The position numbers and the translations under genes were made by a program. 64,000 nt of DNA from the NCBI GenBank assembly GCA_944739405.2, contig OX123182.2, positions 14,581,326-14,645,325 on the forward strand, written 5' to 3'. Shown one piece after another: positions 10,710-22,869 of the stretch. This DNA comes from Euclidia mi. Taxonomy: Eukaryota; Arthropoda; Insecta; Lepidoptera; Erebidae. Numbering within the stretch: position 1 is the stretch's first letter; the number at the start of each line of letters is the position of its first letter. The notes beneath the pieces are model-generated. The model was not told the origin of the DNA and did no database searches. It saw only the letters and a list, made by a program, of their open reading frames with translations.

Positions 10710-12035
10710 ATCATCATTGTCTTCTTCTCACCACCCCCTTCGGGGTAGTGGGGTTCCTTTGGGAGGATAGCTCCTTAAGGAGGTTGTCTTCGCGGCCCAA
10801 TACTATGGGCCGGTCATTGGGTGGGTCGCCCTCGAGGCCCTCGGGTGAGTCTCCGTTGGGAGAGGCCCAGTTAGTCGCCTGCGAGAGGGCGGCGGTTGGT
10901 CATCTGACTGGCGTGGTGATGGTGGTGGTGGTGAAGAAGCCCCGCTCGAGGGAACTGGTATTAGTTCCCGAGCGGGGCGCTTCAGTCTCCTCCTGATGAG
11001 GTTGGTCGATTCTGGATGGGGGAGGGGAGCGATGTTGACGAGGTGGGGGTGTTCTGAGCGATCTGCTCGCTCGAACATACCCCGGGCCAACCCGCTCACA
11101 AATCCTTCGATCGGCTCCCACTTGAGGTCCCGATATATGGTCGCGTTCCTGAGGTACCTGGGCGCGTCCACCGCCAGGCGAAGACATTTGTTCTCCACCC
11201 GCTGCAGTTGCTGCCGCGTGGTTTTGGCAGTCAGGTTGTACCAGGCCGGCCCCGCGTATGTGAGGCGCGACCTGATGTACGTTTTGTAGAGAGCCAGTTT
11301 GGCTCTCAGCGGCAGTCTGGAGGACAGCAGCGGGCGAAGTTTCGCCCTCGCAGCCTGGGCCTTCGCGGTGGTCGTCTGGACGTGGTGGGCCATCGTCAGA
11401 TTTCTGTCGATGGTGACGCCCAGGTACTTGACCGTCGGCGACCAAGGGATTTCCTCCCCCATCAGCTTCAGGCACGGCGGGTACTGTAGCCGTCCAGTCT
11501 CCAAAGCCTGGGTCTTGGACACGTTGCACTTGAGCCTCCACTTCTTCAGCCAGCCCGGGAGCGCTTCCAGTGTCGGGCTCAGCTTCCGTGCAACGTGTCT
11601 GGCATTCTGGGAGCTGGACAGGTACGCGGCGTCGTCCGCGAACAGCGCCAGCTTCACGTCGCCCACCACAGGAATGTCGTCCGTGTAGTGGGCGTACAAA
11701 GCAGGGGAAAGGCAACTCCCCTGTGGGACTCCGGCCTTGATGGTCCTCTCCTCTGACGAGGCGTCCTCGACGGCCACGTGGAAGGTTCTCCCTCGGAGAA
11801 ATGATGCGATGACCGTGATGAGTTGTCGTGGGATAGTGGACGTCGACAGTTTATAGATGAGGCCGTCATGCCACACTCTGTCGAACGCCTTCTCCATATC
11901 GAGCATCACGGTCACCGTGTGGCCTCGCTTGTTCATCCACGTGGCCATCTCGCCCAGTACGCGAGTCAGCTGCAGCGTGGTGGAATGCGCTTGGCGAAAC
12001 CCGAATTGCTCGGGTCTCGATGTAAGATGCGGGGT
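10710..12035 (-). mobile_element. jockey non-LTR retrotransposon fragment (unit A)
   Basis: Antisense jockey RT with about 90 bp of 3' UTR next to the gypsy LTR. The 3' end on this strand reads GAGAAGAAGACAATGATGATG. It is truncated at 12035 by the duplication boundary, not by normal 5' truncation. In unit B the same element continues to about 19640. Confidence 0.85.
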
Positions 12036-12110
12036 CAGGTCCGGCCAGTCGCTCACGAACGTCTGGGAAGAATTGGTAGAGGGGGACGGCCCTTGGTTGA
12101 TGTATTCCAA
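10803..12110 (-). pseudogene. chimeric jockey RT ORF at the duplication junction
   Basis: From residue 26 on this is jockey RT: TSRPEQFGFRQAHSTT, VMLDMEKAFDRVWHD, KAGVPQGSCLSPALYAHYTD, and catalytic FADD at 11631-11642. The C-terminal tail is Pro- and Arg-rich and ends in THPMTGP. The first 25 codons (MEYINQGPSPST...) come from the first bases of unit B across the junction 12035/12036 and are not jockey sequence. N-terminal RT blocks and the endonuclease are absent, so no function is expected. Confidence 0.9.
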
Positions 12111-13439
12111 CGAAACTGCTATTCGTCGAGGAGGCCTACGTAGACATCGGCGTGCTGGTTGAACAACCTAAGCAGTTTATTTCTATCACGAGGTGCTAGG
12201 AAATTTGAATCCATGCTTTCTCGTATAGTATAATCGATTTAGTAATCTGTGATAATACATTGATGCACGTTTTTGGACCTCAAAATCAACCGAAAGTACA
12301 CCTGCCAGTACTGACAAAGCTTCAGTGCTAACTGAGCTTTGCACAAAAATTTAAAAATATCAACGCAAGATGTTGACTCTTGTTGTGATTGCCGACGTAC
12401 AGCACCAATAGTTGGCCTATCGGCTCATACAGGCGTACACAAACAATCTAAATATTTTGCATCATTTACTTTTAAAGTTGTGAAATTACAGTTCTGAATG
12501 GAAGTCTCCATGTCGCAGTTGACATCTTAGACAGACCGTAAAAGAAATGATTGTGTTGAAAAATACTCGTATAAGTATCAAATATAGGTAAGTATTATAA
12601 GTAGAAATCGATACTTCAAGTATCGAGTACTTTTCTTAGTCCGTACCCTAAGTAAGATTCGAGCGCGACGCGTTGCGTTAATTGTCAAACACATTATTCT
12701 CAACGCAGTCGTAGGTCACAATTTGTTCTACACGAATCGGATCGCTTCGCACTCGATTGTCACGCAGAACATGGGCTAATGTGCACATAATTATATTTCA
12801 CGACAAGACAATCAATGACGTCAGTTCACTTTCGATAGATCTAACTTACTTTACCTCGATATTAGAGAAGTTAATTCTTCTCCAGTCGGACCAGTCTAAG
12901 TATTCGTTCTAAAACTAGTGTGACTCCAATGCTTATAAAAATATAGTAGATTTCTTGCCCAGTATGCTAACAACTATGGGTACCAATTTTATTATTATAA
13001 GATAACTTTGCCATAAACATGAGGCGTAAGGTAAATTTTTTAAATTAGATAATTTGTAAGATGTAGGTGCGATATGTAGATAATGCCTAAAAATAAATGA
13101 TTCCTGGATATGAATGGCACACGAACGTTGCAAATCGCAAAATCAAACAGAGGCCTATATCTAACAGTGGATGAAATCGGGCTTTGGATGATAATAAATG
13201 ATTCGATACGATACCTGCCATTAAGTACTTATTGAGTAAAAGCTTCGAATGCAAAGTATCAAGTAAGTACAAAATTATGGATATCGAAAGGAAAAATACT
13301 CGATACCACAGACTATCGATATTTTCCGTGCGTTGGTTAGTATAGTATTATACGTATCAGCAACGGAGGAGAGGACGTGTTTGTCTTGAGCATCGGTCGC
13401 ATGAAGCAGTATAGACCCCGCTACGATAACCCCATTTAA

Positions 13440-13646
13440 TCTTAATATATAAAATCCTTGCGTTACTGACTGACTGACAGACACGCTACAGCCGAAACTA
13501 TTGAGCGCAGGAAGCTGAAATTTGGCATGTATGTTCCTTTGGGACCGTAGGGGTGCACTAAGAAGGGATTTCCCGATATTCCCACGGGATCGGCCAAAAC
13601 GGGTAAATTAAAAAAAAATGCAGGCGTAGCTGCTGGCGTCCTCTAG
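13440..13646 (+). mobile_element. short non-autonomous Helitron (unit B)
   Basis: Duplicate of the element at 6029-6235 within the 7.4-kb tandem copy. It has the same TC start, CTAG end and A/T flanks. Confidence 0.85.
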
Positions 13647-14159
13647 TTAAAAATAAAAACCCTTTTTGCTATTCGTTATTAAAAACTTGTTAAAGGTTTA
13701 GATTATTTATGAAAAATATGCAAGTAGGCAGAAAGGTTGAACGTTTAGCAAGTAGGGTATACCTAATCTGTGTAAAAACCTGTCAAGTATGCGTCAGAGG
13801 TATATATAAACAATTTTAGGTGGACGACACATGGACGACACAGAAGAATAACTAAAGCAGTGGACGACTATACTTTTCATTATTTTTAAAACATTTAGGC
13901 CCTTATATTTGGCCTTTTGGTGGGTTCTATGATAAGTTTTATAATTTTTGTATGGCGACGGCGCGTCGCAACCCTGTCCATCAGAAACAGCCACGTCCAT
14001 TCTGACAAGTGTCTGATTTATGAAGAATAAGTTTCATGCTAGTGTCAAATTGAATGTCTGAATGTGAATGCATAAAACCATACAATTTCAAAGCAAACAA
14101 TAAATGAGGAATATGAATTACTATTATTATTAAATATATTAATAATTATTATTATTAAC

Positions 14160-17100
14160 ACAACTATAGCTACGTACGGTGAGAAAACATTAACGCTCGA
14201 CTTCAACCTACGACGCCCATACAAATGGAAGTTCATTGTCGCCGACGTTTCAAGACCTATACTCGGCGCTGACTTTCTCAAACATCACCAACTTATCGTC
14301 GATTTGAAAAACAAGAGATTGATCGACGGCGTCACGAATCTCAAGGTCAACGCCCCAGTTCGCATTTCAAACATGCCTACAGTGTACACCATCGACAAGT
14401 CACAGTCGTATCACGACATTTTAGCGCAATATCCCGGCATCACACGTCTCACTTCAATGCAGTTAAGCTCTTCTATCAACGTGCAACACTACATTGAAAC
14501 AGAAGGCCCACCAATACATAGCCGCGCTCGCCCCATACCACCGCACCGATATGAAAACGTGAAGAAAGAGTTTGAAAATATGATTGAACAAGGGTTATGC
14601 AGGCCAAGCAAGAGTCCATGGTCATCACCGCTTCACATCGTCCCGAAGAAGAATGGTGACATTCGAGTCTGCGGAGACTATCGGCGACTCAACGCTATCA
14701 CAAAACCCGATCGCTATCCCGTTCCACGCGTCAAAGATTTCACACATCATCTCTCAGGCAAGACTATCTTCTCAACAATAGACCTCAACCGAGCCTACCA
14801 ACAACTGAGCATAAGAGAAGAGGACATCGAGAAAACCGCTATTATCACACCAATGGGTTTATTTGAATTCCCGCGAATGTGTCCCGGTTTGAAGAACGCA
14901 GGACAAACGTTTCAACGTTACATTCACGAAGTACTGCGAGGACTAGATTTTGTATATCCATTCATAGATGATATACTAATCGCTTCGGAACACGAGACCC
15001 AGCATCGCGAACACCTCCACACCGTCCTCAAGAGATTAGAAGAACATGGTATCACCATCAACCCCGCTAAATGCAACCTAGGCAAGTCCGAAGTTCAGTT
15101 CCTCGGTTATCATGTATCAAAAGATGGTATCAAGCCTCCCGAACAGAAGATCAAAGCTATCACTGATTACCCCAAACCCAAGACAATAGAAGAACTACGG
15201 AGATTCCTAGGAATGTTAAATTTCTACCGCGATCACATTCCCAACGCCGCCTCACTACAAGCACCATTGAATTCATACCTACACAACGTGAAGAAACGAG
15301 ATAAAACTGCAATCAAATTGTCCAACGAAGCAACACAAGCCTTTGAACAATGTAAAGCAAGCACCATCACCGCAGCTTTACTTGCTCATCCATCTCACCA
15401 CGCAACACTCGCTCTATTCTGTGACGCATCGGACACATCAGCCGGTGCCGTAATTCAACAATACTTAAACGAAACATGGCAGCCGCTCGGATATTTCTCT
15501 AAGAAATTCAACGACGCGCAACTGAAGTATTCTACCTATGATCGAGAATTACTAGCTATCTACATGGCCGTCAAACATTTCCGAAAAATTTTCGAAGGAC
15601 GTCATCTCATTATATTCACCGATCACAAGCCGCTAACATTCGCAATGAGCAAGATCAACTCCACCACCGAGACACCGAAGCGAACGAGACAATTATTATT
15701 CATTTCCGCTTTCTCCACCGATATAAGGCACGTAAGCGGTAAACAAAATATCGTCGCAGACGCCCTTAGTCGCATAGCAACCATAACTTGCCCGTCCGCT
15801 ATCGACTACAACGACATAGCAACAGCGCAAGAAAGAGACAGCACTATACAACAATTACTACGCGACGATCACCTCGCGCTCAAGAAAATAACAATACCTA
15901 ATACTGACATCGAACTATATTGCGAAACATCTACGTCACATATTCGCCCATACATCCCTGAGCCATACAGAAAAGAAGTTTTCAACAATGTTCACAACAT
16001 AAGTCATCCTGGTACCCGTACAACTCGCAAGCTCACAACACAGAAATACTTCTGGCTTTCAATGAATGCAGATATCAGCCGCTGGACGCGAACCTGTATT
16101 CAATGTCAGAAAGGCAAGATACATCGTCACACCCATTCAAGCATCGCATCTTTCCCGCCAACCGATCGTTTTCAACACGTACACATAGATATCGTTGGAC
16201 CGCTACCTACAACTGTTCAAGGTCATCGATATCTCGTAACTATGATTGACCGTTTTACGAGATGGCCTGAGGCCGTACCTACAGAGGAAATAACAGCTGA
16301 TCGAATAGCGAACATCGTCTATCAACATTGGATATCTCGCTTCGGATGCCCGGCTACACTAACATCAGCTCAAGGTCGACAGTTCGAGAGCTACCGCTGG
16401 ACGCGAACCTGTATTCAATGTCAGAAAGGCAAGATACATCGTCACACCTATTCAAGCATCGCATCTTTCCCGCCAACCGATCGTTTTCAACACGTACACA
16501 TAGATATCGTTGGACCGCTACCTACAACTGTTCAAGGTCATCGATATCTCGTAACTATGATTGACCGTTTTACGAGATGGCCTGAGGCCGTACCTACAGA
16601 GGAAATAACAGCTGATCGAATAGCGAACATCGTCTATCAACATTGGATATCTCGCTTCGGATGCCCGGCTACACTAACATCAGCTCAAGGTCGACAGTTC
16701 GAGAGCCAACTACTTCAAAACCTCATGAAACTAATGGGTATCAAGAAAAATCGAACTACTCCTTACCACCCGCAAAGCAATGGAATCATCGAACGTTGGC
16801 ATCGCTCACTCAAAAATGCATTACGTGCAAAGCTCACCGACACGCGCTCGTGGATCGACGAAATACCTACAATATTATTGGGATTACGCGCCGCCCTGCG
16901 CACTGACACCGGCGTGAGTCCCGCTGAATTAACCTACGGATGCATTTTACGCCTACCAGGAGACTTTTTCACATCAAGCGCATACACACCTACAGCTATG
17001 GATCATACCTACGTCGAGAAGCTACGTGAAATCATTCATACCAACAAACCTCAAGCATTCACCGAGCATCATAATAACAATAGAAATATTTTCGTGCATA

Positions 17101-17237
17101 AAGACCTACTCCCGGGTTCGATTCCTGGGTCGGGCACTGTTATTGGGTTTTTCTGCCACGAAATTCTCAGTAGCAGCACGGAGTCTGGAAATGTGCCCGG
17201 TACGGCAATAGGCTCGCCCCTTATTACGTGGGACTAA
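14160..17237 (+). pseudogene. pol: gypsy pol (unit B)
   Basis: Same domain order as unit A: protease end, RT with FIDD, RNase H, and integrase with an internal 105-residue repeat and Ala in place of the second catalytic Asp. The only amino-acid change I saw is Ile to Lys at the codon covering 15154, after PPEQKI. The common gypsy motif there usually has K, so unit B probably keeps the older state. The frame ends in SINE sequence at 17237. Confidence 0.9.
16079..16706 (+). repeat. in-frame 315-bp tandem duplication in integrase (unit B)
   Basis: The same internal repeat as 8668-9295, shifted by 7411, with the same His/Tyr difference between its two halves. Confidence 0.95.
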
Positions 17238-17325
17238 TGTATATCTGGCGAAAAGTGGGAGTAGAAATACACCTCTGCCTACCCCTTCGGGGATAAAAGG
17301 CGTGACGTTATGTATGTATGTATGT
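17112..17325 (+). mobile_element. tRNA-derived SINE in gypsy pol (unit B)
   Basis: Copy of the SINE at 9701-9914 with the same AAAGACCTACTC flanks (17100-17111 and 17326-17337). It was duplicated with its surroundings. Confidence 0.9.
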
Positions 17326-17754
17326 AAAGACCTACTCAATTGCAGTCACGTGTTCGTTCGAGTAGATTCAGTTCGTAAGCCACTACAGACACCCTACGAA
17401 GGACCCTACAAGGTTATAAACCGAACAGACAAAGTGTATTGTGTACAATTACCGGACCGACAAGCAAACATTTCAATCGATCGACTGAAACCTGCTTACG
17501 TCGTATTAGAAGATAGTGATAATATACCAGCAAACCATAACAACACATTACCTTCAAGCAACATTACCATTACCCAGAAAACCAATAACCTTACCGTTAC
17601 CAAGGATACCGAAGTTACCTTACCGCATTATAACCTTACCAAACAACAAGTACCTGCGCCGGCGAACTCTACGACGCCGACGCCGCCGCCGCAAACAGAC
17701 ATCAAAACAATACGTTCCGGTCGCACCATCAAGCTGCCGGTACGCTTCGCTTGA
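17302..17754 (+). pseudogene. pol: gypsy pol C-terminus after the SINE (unit B)
   Basis: Copy of 9891-10343. One coding difference: Thr to Ile before RSGRTIKLP, from C10300 to T17711. Homology to integrase C-termini starts at about 17338. Confidence 0.85.
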
Positions 17755-17764
17755 AGGGGAGTAC

Positions 17765-18120
17765 TGTAGCTATCCTATACCTAGCAGTGCCTACAGTGAC
17801 TTTTGTGATATGTAAATAGAAACATGGATACACACAGCCCTGAAAAGGACTTAAGTGCTTAAATAGAAACAGTGATAATAGTCCTGACAAGGACTGTTCA
17901 AGGACTTTTGTTGTTGTTCTGAAAAGAACAGTTTTATAGACTTTTGCAACGTTAAATAGAAACAAGAAGAGTTCTCTTGCGAACTCGAAGATACACACGC
18001 TGACGACTTCAAGAAATCTTCGCTCTGCAAATATTATTACGTCGACGCACGCCGTGCTCGCTGACGCGCGAACGCACGACATCTTCGCTCGACGAGTGAC
18101 CGGCAAATGGAGCCGCCGCC
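17765..18120 (+). repeat. 3' LTR of the gypsy element (unit B)
   Basis: Copy of 10354-10709, with the same TGTAGC start and three TAAATAGAAACA motifs. The right end is uncertain for the same reason. Confidence 0.6.
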
Positions 18121-19640
18121 ATCATCATTGTCTTCTTCTCACCACCCCCTTCGGGGTAGTGGGGTTCCTTTGGGAGGATAGCTCCTTAAGGAGGTTGTCT
18201 TCGCGGCCCAATACTATGGGCCGGTCATTGGGTGGGTCGCCCTCGAGGCCCTCGGGTGAGTCTCCGTTGGGAGAGGCCCAGTTAGTCGCCTGCGAGAGGG
18301 CGGCGGTTGGTCATCTGACTGGCGTGGTGATGGTGGTGGTGGTGAAGAAGCCCCGCTCGAGGGAACTGGTATTAGTTCCCGAGCGGGGCGCTTCAGTCTC
18401 CTCCTGATGAGGTTGGTCGATTCTGGATGGGGGAGGGGAGCGATGTTGACGAGGTGGGGGTGTTCTGAGCGATCTGCTCGCTCGAACATACCCCGGGCCA
18501 ACCCGCTCACAAATCCTTCGATCGGCTCCCACTTGAGGTCCCGATATATGGTCGCGTTCCTGAGGTACCTGGGCGCGTCCACCGCCAGGCGAAGACATTT
18601 GTTCTCCACCCGCTGCAGTCGCTGCCGCGTGGTTTTGGCAGTCAGGTTGTACCAGGCCGGCCCCGCGTATGTGAGGCGCGACCTGATGTACGTTTTGTAG
18701 AGAGCCAGTTTGGCTCTCAGCGGCAGTCTGGAGGACAGCAGCGGGCGAAGTTTCGCCCTCGCAGCCTGGGCCTTCGCGGTGGTCGTCTGGACGTGGTGGG
18801 CCATCGTCAGATTTCTGTCGATGGTGACGCCCAGGTACTTGACCGTCGGCGACCAAGGGATTTCCTCCCCCATCAGCTTCAGGCACGGCGGGTACTGTAG
18901 CCGTCCAGTCTCCAAAGCCTGGGTCTTGGACACGTTGCACTTGAGCCTCCACTTCTTCAGCCAGCCCGGGAGCGCTTCCAGTGTCGGGCTCAGCTTCCGT
19001 GCAACGTGTCTGGCATTCTGGGAGCTGGACAGGTACGCGGCGTCGTCCGCGAACAGCGCCAGCTTCACGTCGCCCACCACAGGAATGTCGTCCGTGTAGT
19101 GGGCGTACAAAGCAGGGGAAAGGCAACTCCCCTGTGGGACTCCGGCCTTGATGGTCCTCTCCTCTGACGAGGCGTCCTCGACGGCCACGTGGAAGGTTCT
19201 CCCTCGGAGAAATGATGCGATGACCGTGATGAGTTGTCGTGGGATAGTGGACGTCGACAGTTTATAGATGAGGCCGTCATGCCACACTCTGTCGAACGCC
19301 TTCTCCATATCGAGCATCACGGTCACCGTGTGGCCTCGCTTGTTCATCCACGTGGCCATCTCGCCCAGTACGCGAGTCAGCTGCAGCGTGGTGGAATGCG
19401 CTTGGCGAAACCCGAATTGCTCGGGTCTCGATGTAAGATGCGGGGTGATCTTCGCCAGCAGCAGCCGCTCGAACACCTTGGACGTCGTCGAGAGGAGAGT
19501 GATGGGCCTGTAGTTCTCCGTCGAGAGGAGAGTGATGGGCCTGGAGCCGCCACGCTTATGCCACCAGTATAAGTATGTTCCCGTTTGCGCGGGAAAACGC
19601 TCGCGCGACGTATGAACCACCTGGCGGATTACTTACGTAA
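18121..19640 (-). mobile_element. jockey retrotransposon fragment, longer copy (unit B and beyond)
   Basis: Unlike unit A, the element runs on past the duplication boundary at 19446 into single-copy sequence. That recovers the N-terminal RT block NYRPITLLSTTSKVFERLL. The 5' end is near 19640, where AT-rich DNA begins. This shows that the duplication breakpoint lies inside a pre-existing jockey insertion. Confidence 0.85.
18214..19620 (-). pseudogene. jockey reverse transcriptase, 5'-truncated
   Basis: A 468-codon frame with RT blocks PITLLSTTSKVFERLL, PEQFGFRQAHSTT, KAFDRVWHD, GVPQGSCLSP and FADD at 19042-19053. Near the N-terminus a 33-bp segment is repeated in tandem (PITLLSTENYR then PITLLSTTSK; about 19485-19550). 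The endonuclease and the start of the RT are missing. A substitution at 18620 gives Arg where unit A has Gln, before LQRVENK. The tail is Pro- and Arg-rich, as in unit A. Confidence 0.88.
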
Positions 19641-20023
19641 ACTCAACTCAAATATTATTGGCCGATTGTACTTTAAATTAATTGGTTGATTGTTTTGAAC
19701 ATTTTACATTTCTATTTATCTGCATTTGGATTGGCTCAGCCTAGTTGTACATTTTGTATATAAACAGCACTAAATTACAAATAAATTATTCTGAATCCTG
19801 GAGTCAAGAATATCATTTCTACATACCATACCTTCATTCTCCAAATCTCTCCAAAAATTGTTTACGTTCTTTAATTGTTTTCATCTCGCATAGAGTATAT
19901 TTGTACCTCTCTACCACTTTTATATACACGTAGAGAGACAAAAGTTTAAGCAGGAATGGTTTTCAGTAGCGAATATGAACCTTTCACATCACACATTATT
20001 ATGATCTAACGAAAATGATAAAA
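19641..20023. other. AT-rich intergenic
   Basis: No gene or recognised repeat. A TATATAAAC stretch occurs near 19758 but nothing around it supports a promoter. Confidence 0.4.
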
Positions 20024-20226
20024 TCTTAATATATAAAATTCTTGCGTTACTGACTGACAGACACGCTACAGCCGAAACTATTGGGCGCAGGAAGCTGAAA
20101 TTTGGCATGTATGTTCCTTGGGGACTGTAGGGGTGCACTAAGAAGGGATGTCCCAAAATTTCCACGGGATCGGCCAAAACGGGTAAATTAAAAAAAAATG
20201 CAGGCGTAGCTGCTGGCGTCCTCTAG
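20024..20226 (+). mobile_element. short non-autonomous Helitron
   Basis: 203 bp, TC start preceded by A and CTAG end followed by T. It shares ACTGACAGACACGCTACAGC and GAAGCTGAAATTTGGCATG with the copies at 6029 and 34822. No target duplication, as expected for Helitrons. Confidence 0.88.
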
Positions 20227-21133
20227 TAACTTATATAATTATATTATCCTCTCGTCTGTATCTGATTTTGGCGTAAATTTGAAGTCCCCAGACAAGGGTA
20301 TAATTATATACGTCTACTACCATCTACTACACCAAAGAAATATAACCTTATTAGTCCAACCTCTCTGTACTACACATACATTGTCGTGTGATTCTGACAC
20401 ATAGTATTATAGTATTTGTATACTCCTTAGACAACTGATTAGAGCGAATCAATCATTAGTCTATGGTATACTCCTTGATTCTGATAAAAAAATAAACTTC
20501 AAACCGTTCAAACCGGTTCAAACCAATGCTATATATCATCGATACATGACATGATGTACGCATGCGCTAAATTCCGGTATGACGTCACGAGCCGTTCCGC
20601 GCGCGCTTGATTTTCATTTCTTTCAGTCCACGGAATGTTTTCTGTTCAGAGTAAAATCAAACGTTTGTGGTAGGCAGTAAGCTCATTTTTTATTAATTAG
20701 GTGATTTTGAGAGCCCGAAAACATTACAAACCTGAAATCAGTCCCTGAAAACGGGCACTGAATTTTTTCAGTCCGGAACGGAATGAAACTTTTGCGTGCT
20801 TTCCGATCAAAGCAAAATCTATCGTTTGCGGTGGTAAGTACGTTTATTATACAAAATACATTTGATACAGTCGAATTCCGCCATTAAAAATCGGTCCTGA
20901 AAATCGGATGTCTGCGGCCAGGCTTAGTTCCATAAGTAGTTTTATTCTGTTGTATATATGTAATTTGTTAGTTTAATAAATTTTTCTTGTGTTAGGAGTC
21001 ATTTCGGCATAAATGTTGGGCTAAACCCTGTTTTAACATCTGCCTCCTTGGAGACATAATTTTGACCGTAAATTTATTTAGAAACCTAGGCAGTATTTAA
21101 CTAAAACTTCATATACTTGTACATTATAATATA
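20227..21133. other. intergenic with an imperfect direct repeat
   Basis: Segments around 20640-20690 and 20798-20850 resemble each other (AGTAAAATCAAACGTTTGTGG against AGCAAAATCTATCGTTTGCG). Each is accompanied by CTGAAAACGGGC-like motifs. No coding frame is recognised. Confidence 0.35.
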
Positions 21134-21311
21134 CTAGATGAGCCGCAGCCACACCCGCACATTTACGCCCACACATTTATTTTAATTTTACCGTTTCTTC
21201 CCGATCCCGTGGGTATTGCGGGAAATCTGAGCGAGGCCATAAGTTTTATTGCCCGTTCTTTCTCGTGGTACTACGTCCTTGCTTTGCGGATGAGGCATTA
21301 AATGTGAATGT
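21134..21311 (-). mobile_element. Helitron 3' portion
   Basis: Read on the minus strand it ends GTGGCTGCGGCTCATCTAG followed by T, a Helitron-type terminus with a GC-rich subterminal part. The body is split by a short retroelement at 21325-21555. The part 21240-21311 resembles 28135-28215 (GTAAATGTAGA end), which suggests a shared dispersed family. Confidence 0.6.
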
Positions 21312-21324
21312 AGATTCATTATGT

Positions 21325-21555
21325 TCATCATCAGCCTTTAACAGTCCACTGCTGGACAAGGCCTCTCCTTTGAAAGGAGGAATTGGCCTACTATACCACG
21401 CTGGCCAAACGGGATAGCACAGGGTTTGTATCAAGTTTTCCTTATCTTACAGTGCTGTTCTCTGCATAATATGCTCCCTCTGTCGGCTCTTACGAGACCC
21501 ATGGGATGATATGGGGTGGTGACAATCCGTATTCTTAATCCGTCACCACACGGAC
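21325..21555 (-). mobile_element. SINE-like short retroelement with TGA-type tail
   Basis: A 231-bp insert flanked by the 13-bp duplication AGATTCATTATGT (21312-21324 and 21556-21568). On the minus strand it begins GTCCGTGTGGTGACGG and ends CTGATGATGA. The plus-strand copy at 25525-25759 has the same ends. The 3' part (CCAGCAGTGG, GGCTGATGATGA) resembles the 3' ends of lepidopteran RTE-type LINEs, so it may use RTE machinery (inference). Confidence 0.8.
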
Positions 21556-21844
21556 AGATTCATTATGTAATTAACTTTAAATATTGACGTTCATAAGCGT
21601 CACACTGTGCCCTACATGTATAAATAATTTAGTCTTTGACTCTCTTCTTCGATCATCCCTACGGTTCTCAAGCACCACACATGCCAAATTTCAGTTTCTT
21701 GCGCCCGTTAGTTTTGGCTGTGCGTTGTCTGTCAGTCAAGTTACGAGTTATTAATTATACAGACAGACTAGAAATAAGAAAAGAAGATTTGTGATTACTA
21801 CTTGCTAGGTATCTGCTTGCAACCAACAAACGTTAGTCTATTCA

Positions 21845-22155
21845 TCATCATCGGCCCTGTATATAAACTGTACCATTGCTGGGCACGGGCCTCTTCTCAC
21901 CGTGAGAAGGGTAAGGCCATAGTCTACCACGCTGGCCAAGTGCGGGTAGCAGACTTCACATACTTTTCGAGGATATTGTGGGGAACTCTCGGACATGCAG
22001 GTTTCCTCACGATGTTTTCCTTCACCGTTTAACAAGCGATTATCAACAATTTAATACGCACATAACTTCGAAAAGTCATTGGTGAGCGCCGAGGATTCGA
22101 GCCCGAGGCCCTCAGCGTAGCAGTCCATCGGTATCTCCACACATATCGCTGCTTA
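21845..22155 (-). mobile_element. lepidopteran tRNA-related SINE
   Basis: On the minus strand it begins with a tRNA-like head whose B-box-like part appears in + as GAGGATTCGAGCCCGAGG near 22090. It ends with a body ATTGCTGGGCACGGGCCTC / GAGAAGG / ACCACGCTGGCCAAG and ATGATGATGA. The block CGCACATAACTTCGAAAAGT recurs at 63450-63480. Confidence 0.7.
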
Positions 22156-22869
22156 GTTGTTAGTCTTTTCTATAATAATATATTTATTTCTCGAATATGG
22201 TGACAAGAGTTTTTGGAAATCATAGATGTTGATGCATAAATTAATATTCTGATGTACAGTTTTTATAATTGCAAGGTTTCTTCAATATTCGTGCAGTAGT
22301 TTTGAGATGAAAGAGTAACAAACATACAGATATTTATCCTCTTAAACTTTTGCGTTTATTTGTATGCTGTTGTGATAATTTCTTAATCTTGCTAAAACAC
22401 AATGACAGGATTCCATAGGGCATACATAAGCACAGTGAAGCTAATATTCTGCACATATTCTTTCTCCATACAATACTGATATTTATAAAGTCACGCGACA
22501 CCAAGTGTGAACAGAATTTGAGTGTTAAGTTCCTGTCTGCGCGGCACTCATCAGCTATCATTGTTGTTGGATCGCCTGCGTTTCCAATGTTATATACGAT
22601 TCGACATTTTAGCGGTTTCGGACTATGTCCGATCCATAACTGACCCGAATCCATTAAAATATGGTACGAAGTATACGTAGGATAATTTTTACGTAATTTT
22701 TTCTTTTTCTCTTTTTTTTTCGTAATTCTCTATCTGACATCCGTTATCCGATTCCTATAGAATTCATTCGATCGGTCTATGTTTCGCTCGTTCGGCTGCG
22801 TGGACTGTCATTTTCAAGATTAAATCATTATAGGGATAGCGATATGCCAGCGTTTTGTCTAGTATTAGT

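Larger units (their letters stand above)
4625..12035. repeat. 7,411-bp tandem duplication, unit A
   Basis: The block starting CAGGTCCGGCCAG at 4625 recurs at 12036, and every internal feature recurs at +7411. I noticed five single-base differences between units: 4825/12236, 6940/14351, 7743/15154, 10300/17711 and 11209/18620. The unit contains AT-rich spacer, a Helitron, a 5'-truncated gypsy element and an antisense jockey RT. The right boundary falls inside the jockey RT, so unit A ends with a broken RT joined to the start of unit B. Confidence 0.95.
14160..18120 (+). mobile_element. 5'-truncated gypsy retrotransposon (unit B)
   Basis: Copy of 6749-10709 at +7411, including the same truncation, the internal integrase repeat and the SINE. 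It arose by segmental duplication, not by a separate insertion. Confidence 0.9.
12036..19446. repeat. 7,411-bp tandem duplication, unit B
   Basis: Head-to-tail second copy. After 19446 the sequence continues into the rest of the jockey RT (GATCTTCGCC...). At the corresponding point in unit A, after 12035, the sequence returns to the start of the unit. No shared bases of note occur at the two breakpoints. The very low divergence means a recent duplication or an assembly artefact. Confidence 0.95.

Noticed and set aside
10900..11869. 271-codon and shorter frames overlapping the jockey RT (also in unit B)
   Set aside because: Shadow frames in GC-rich jockey coding sequence; no motifs, while the RT frame has all of them.
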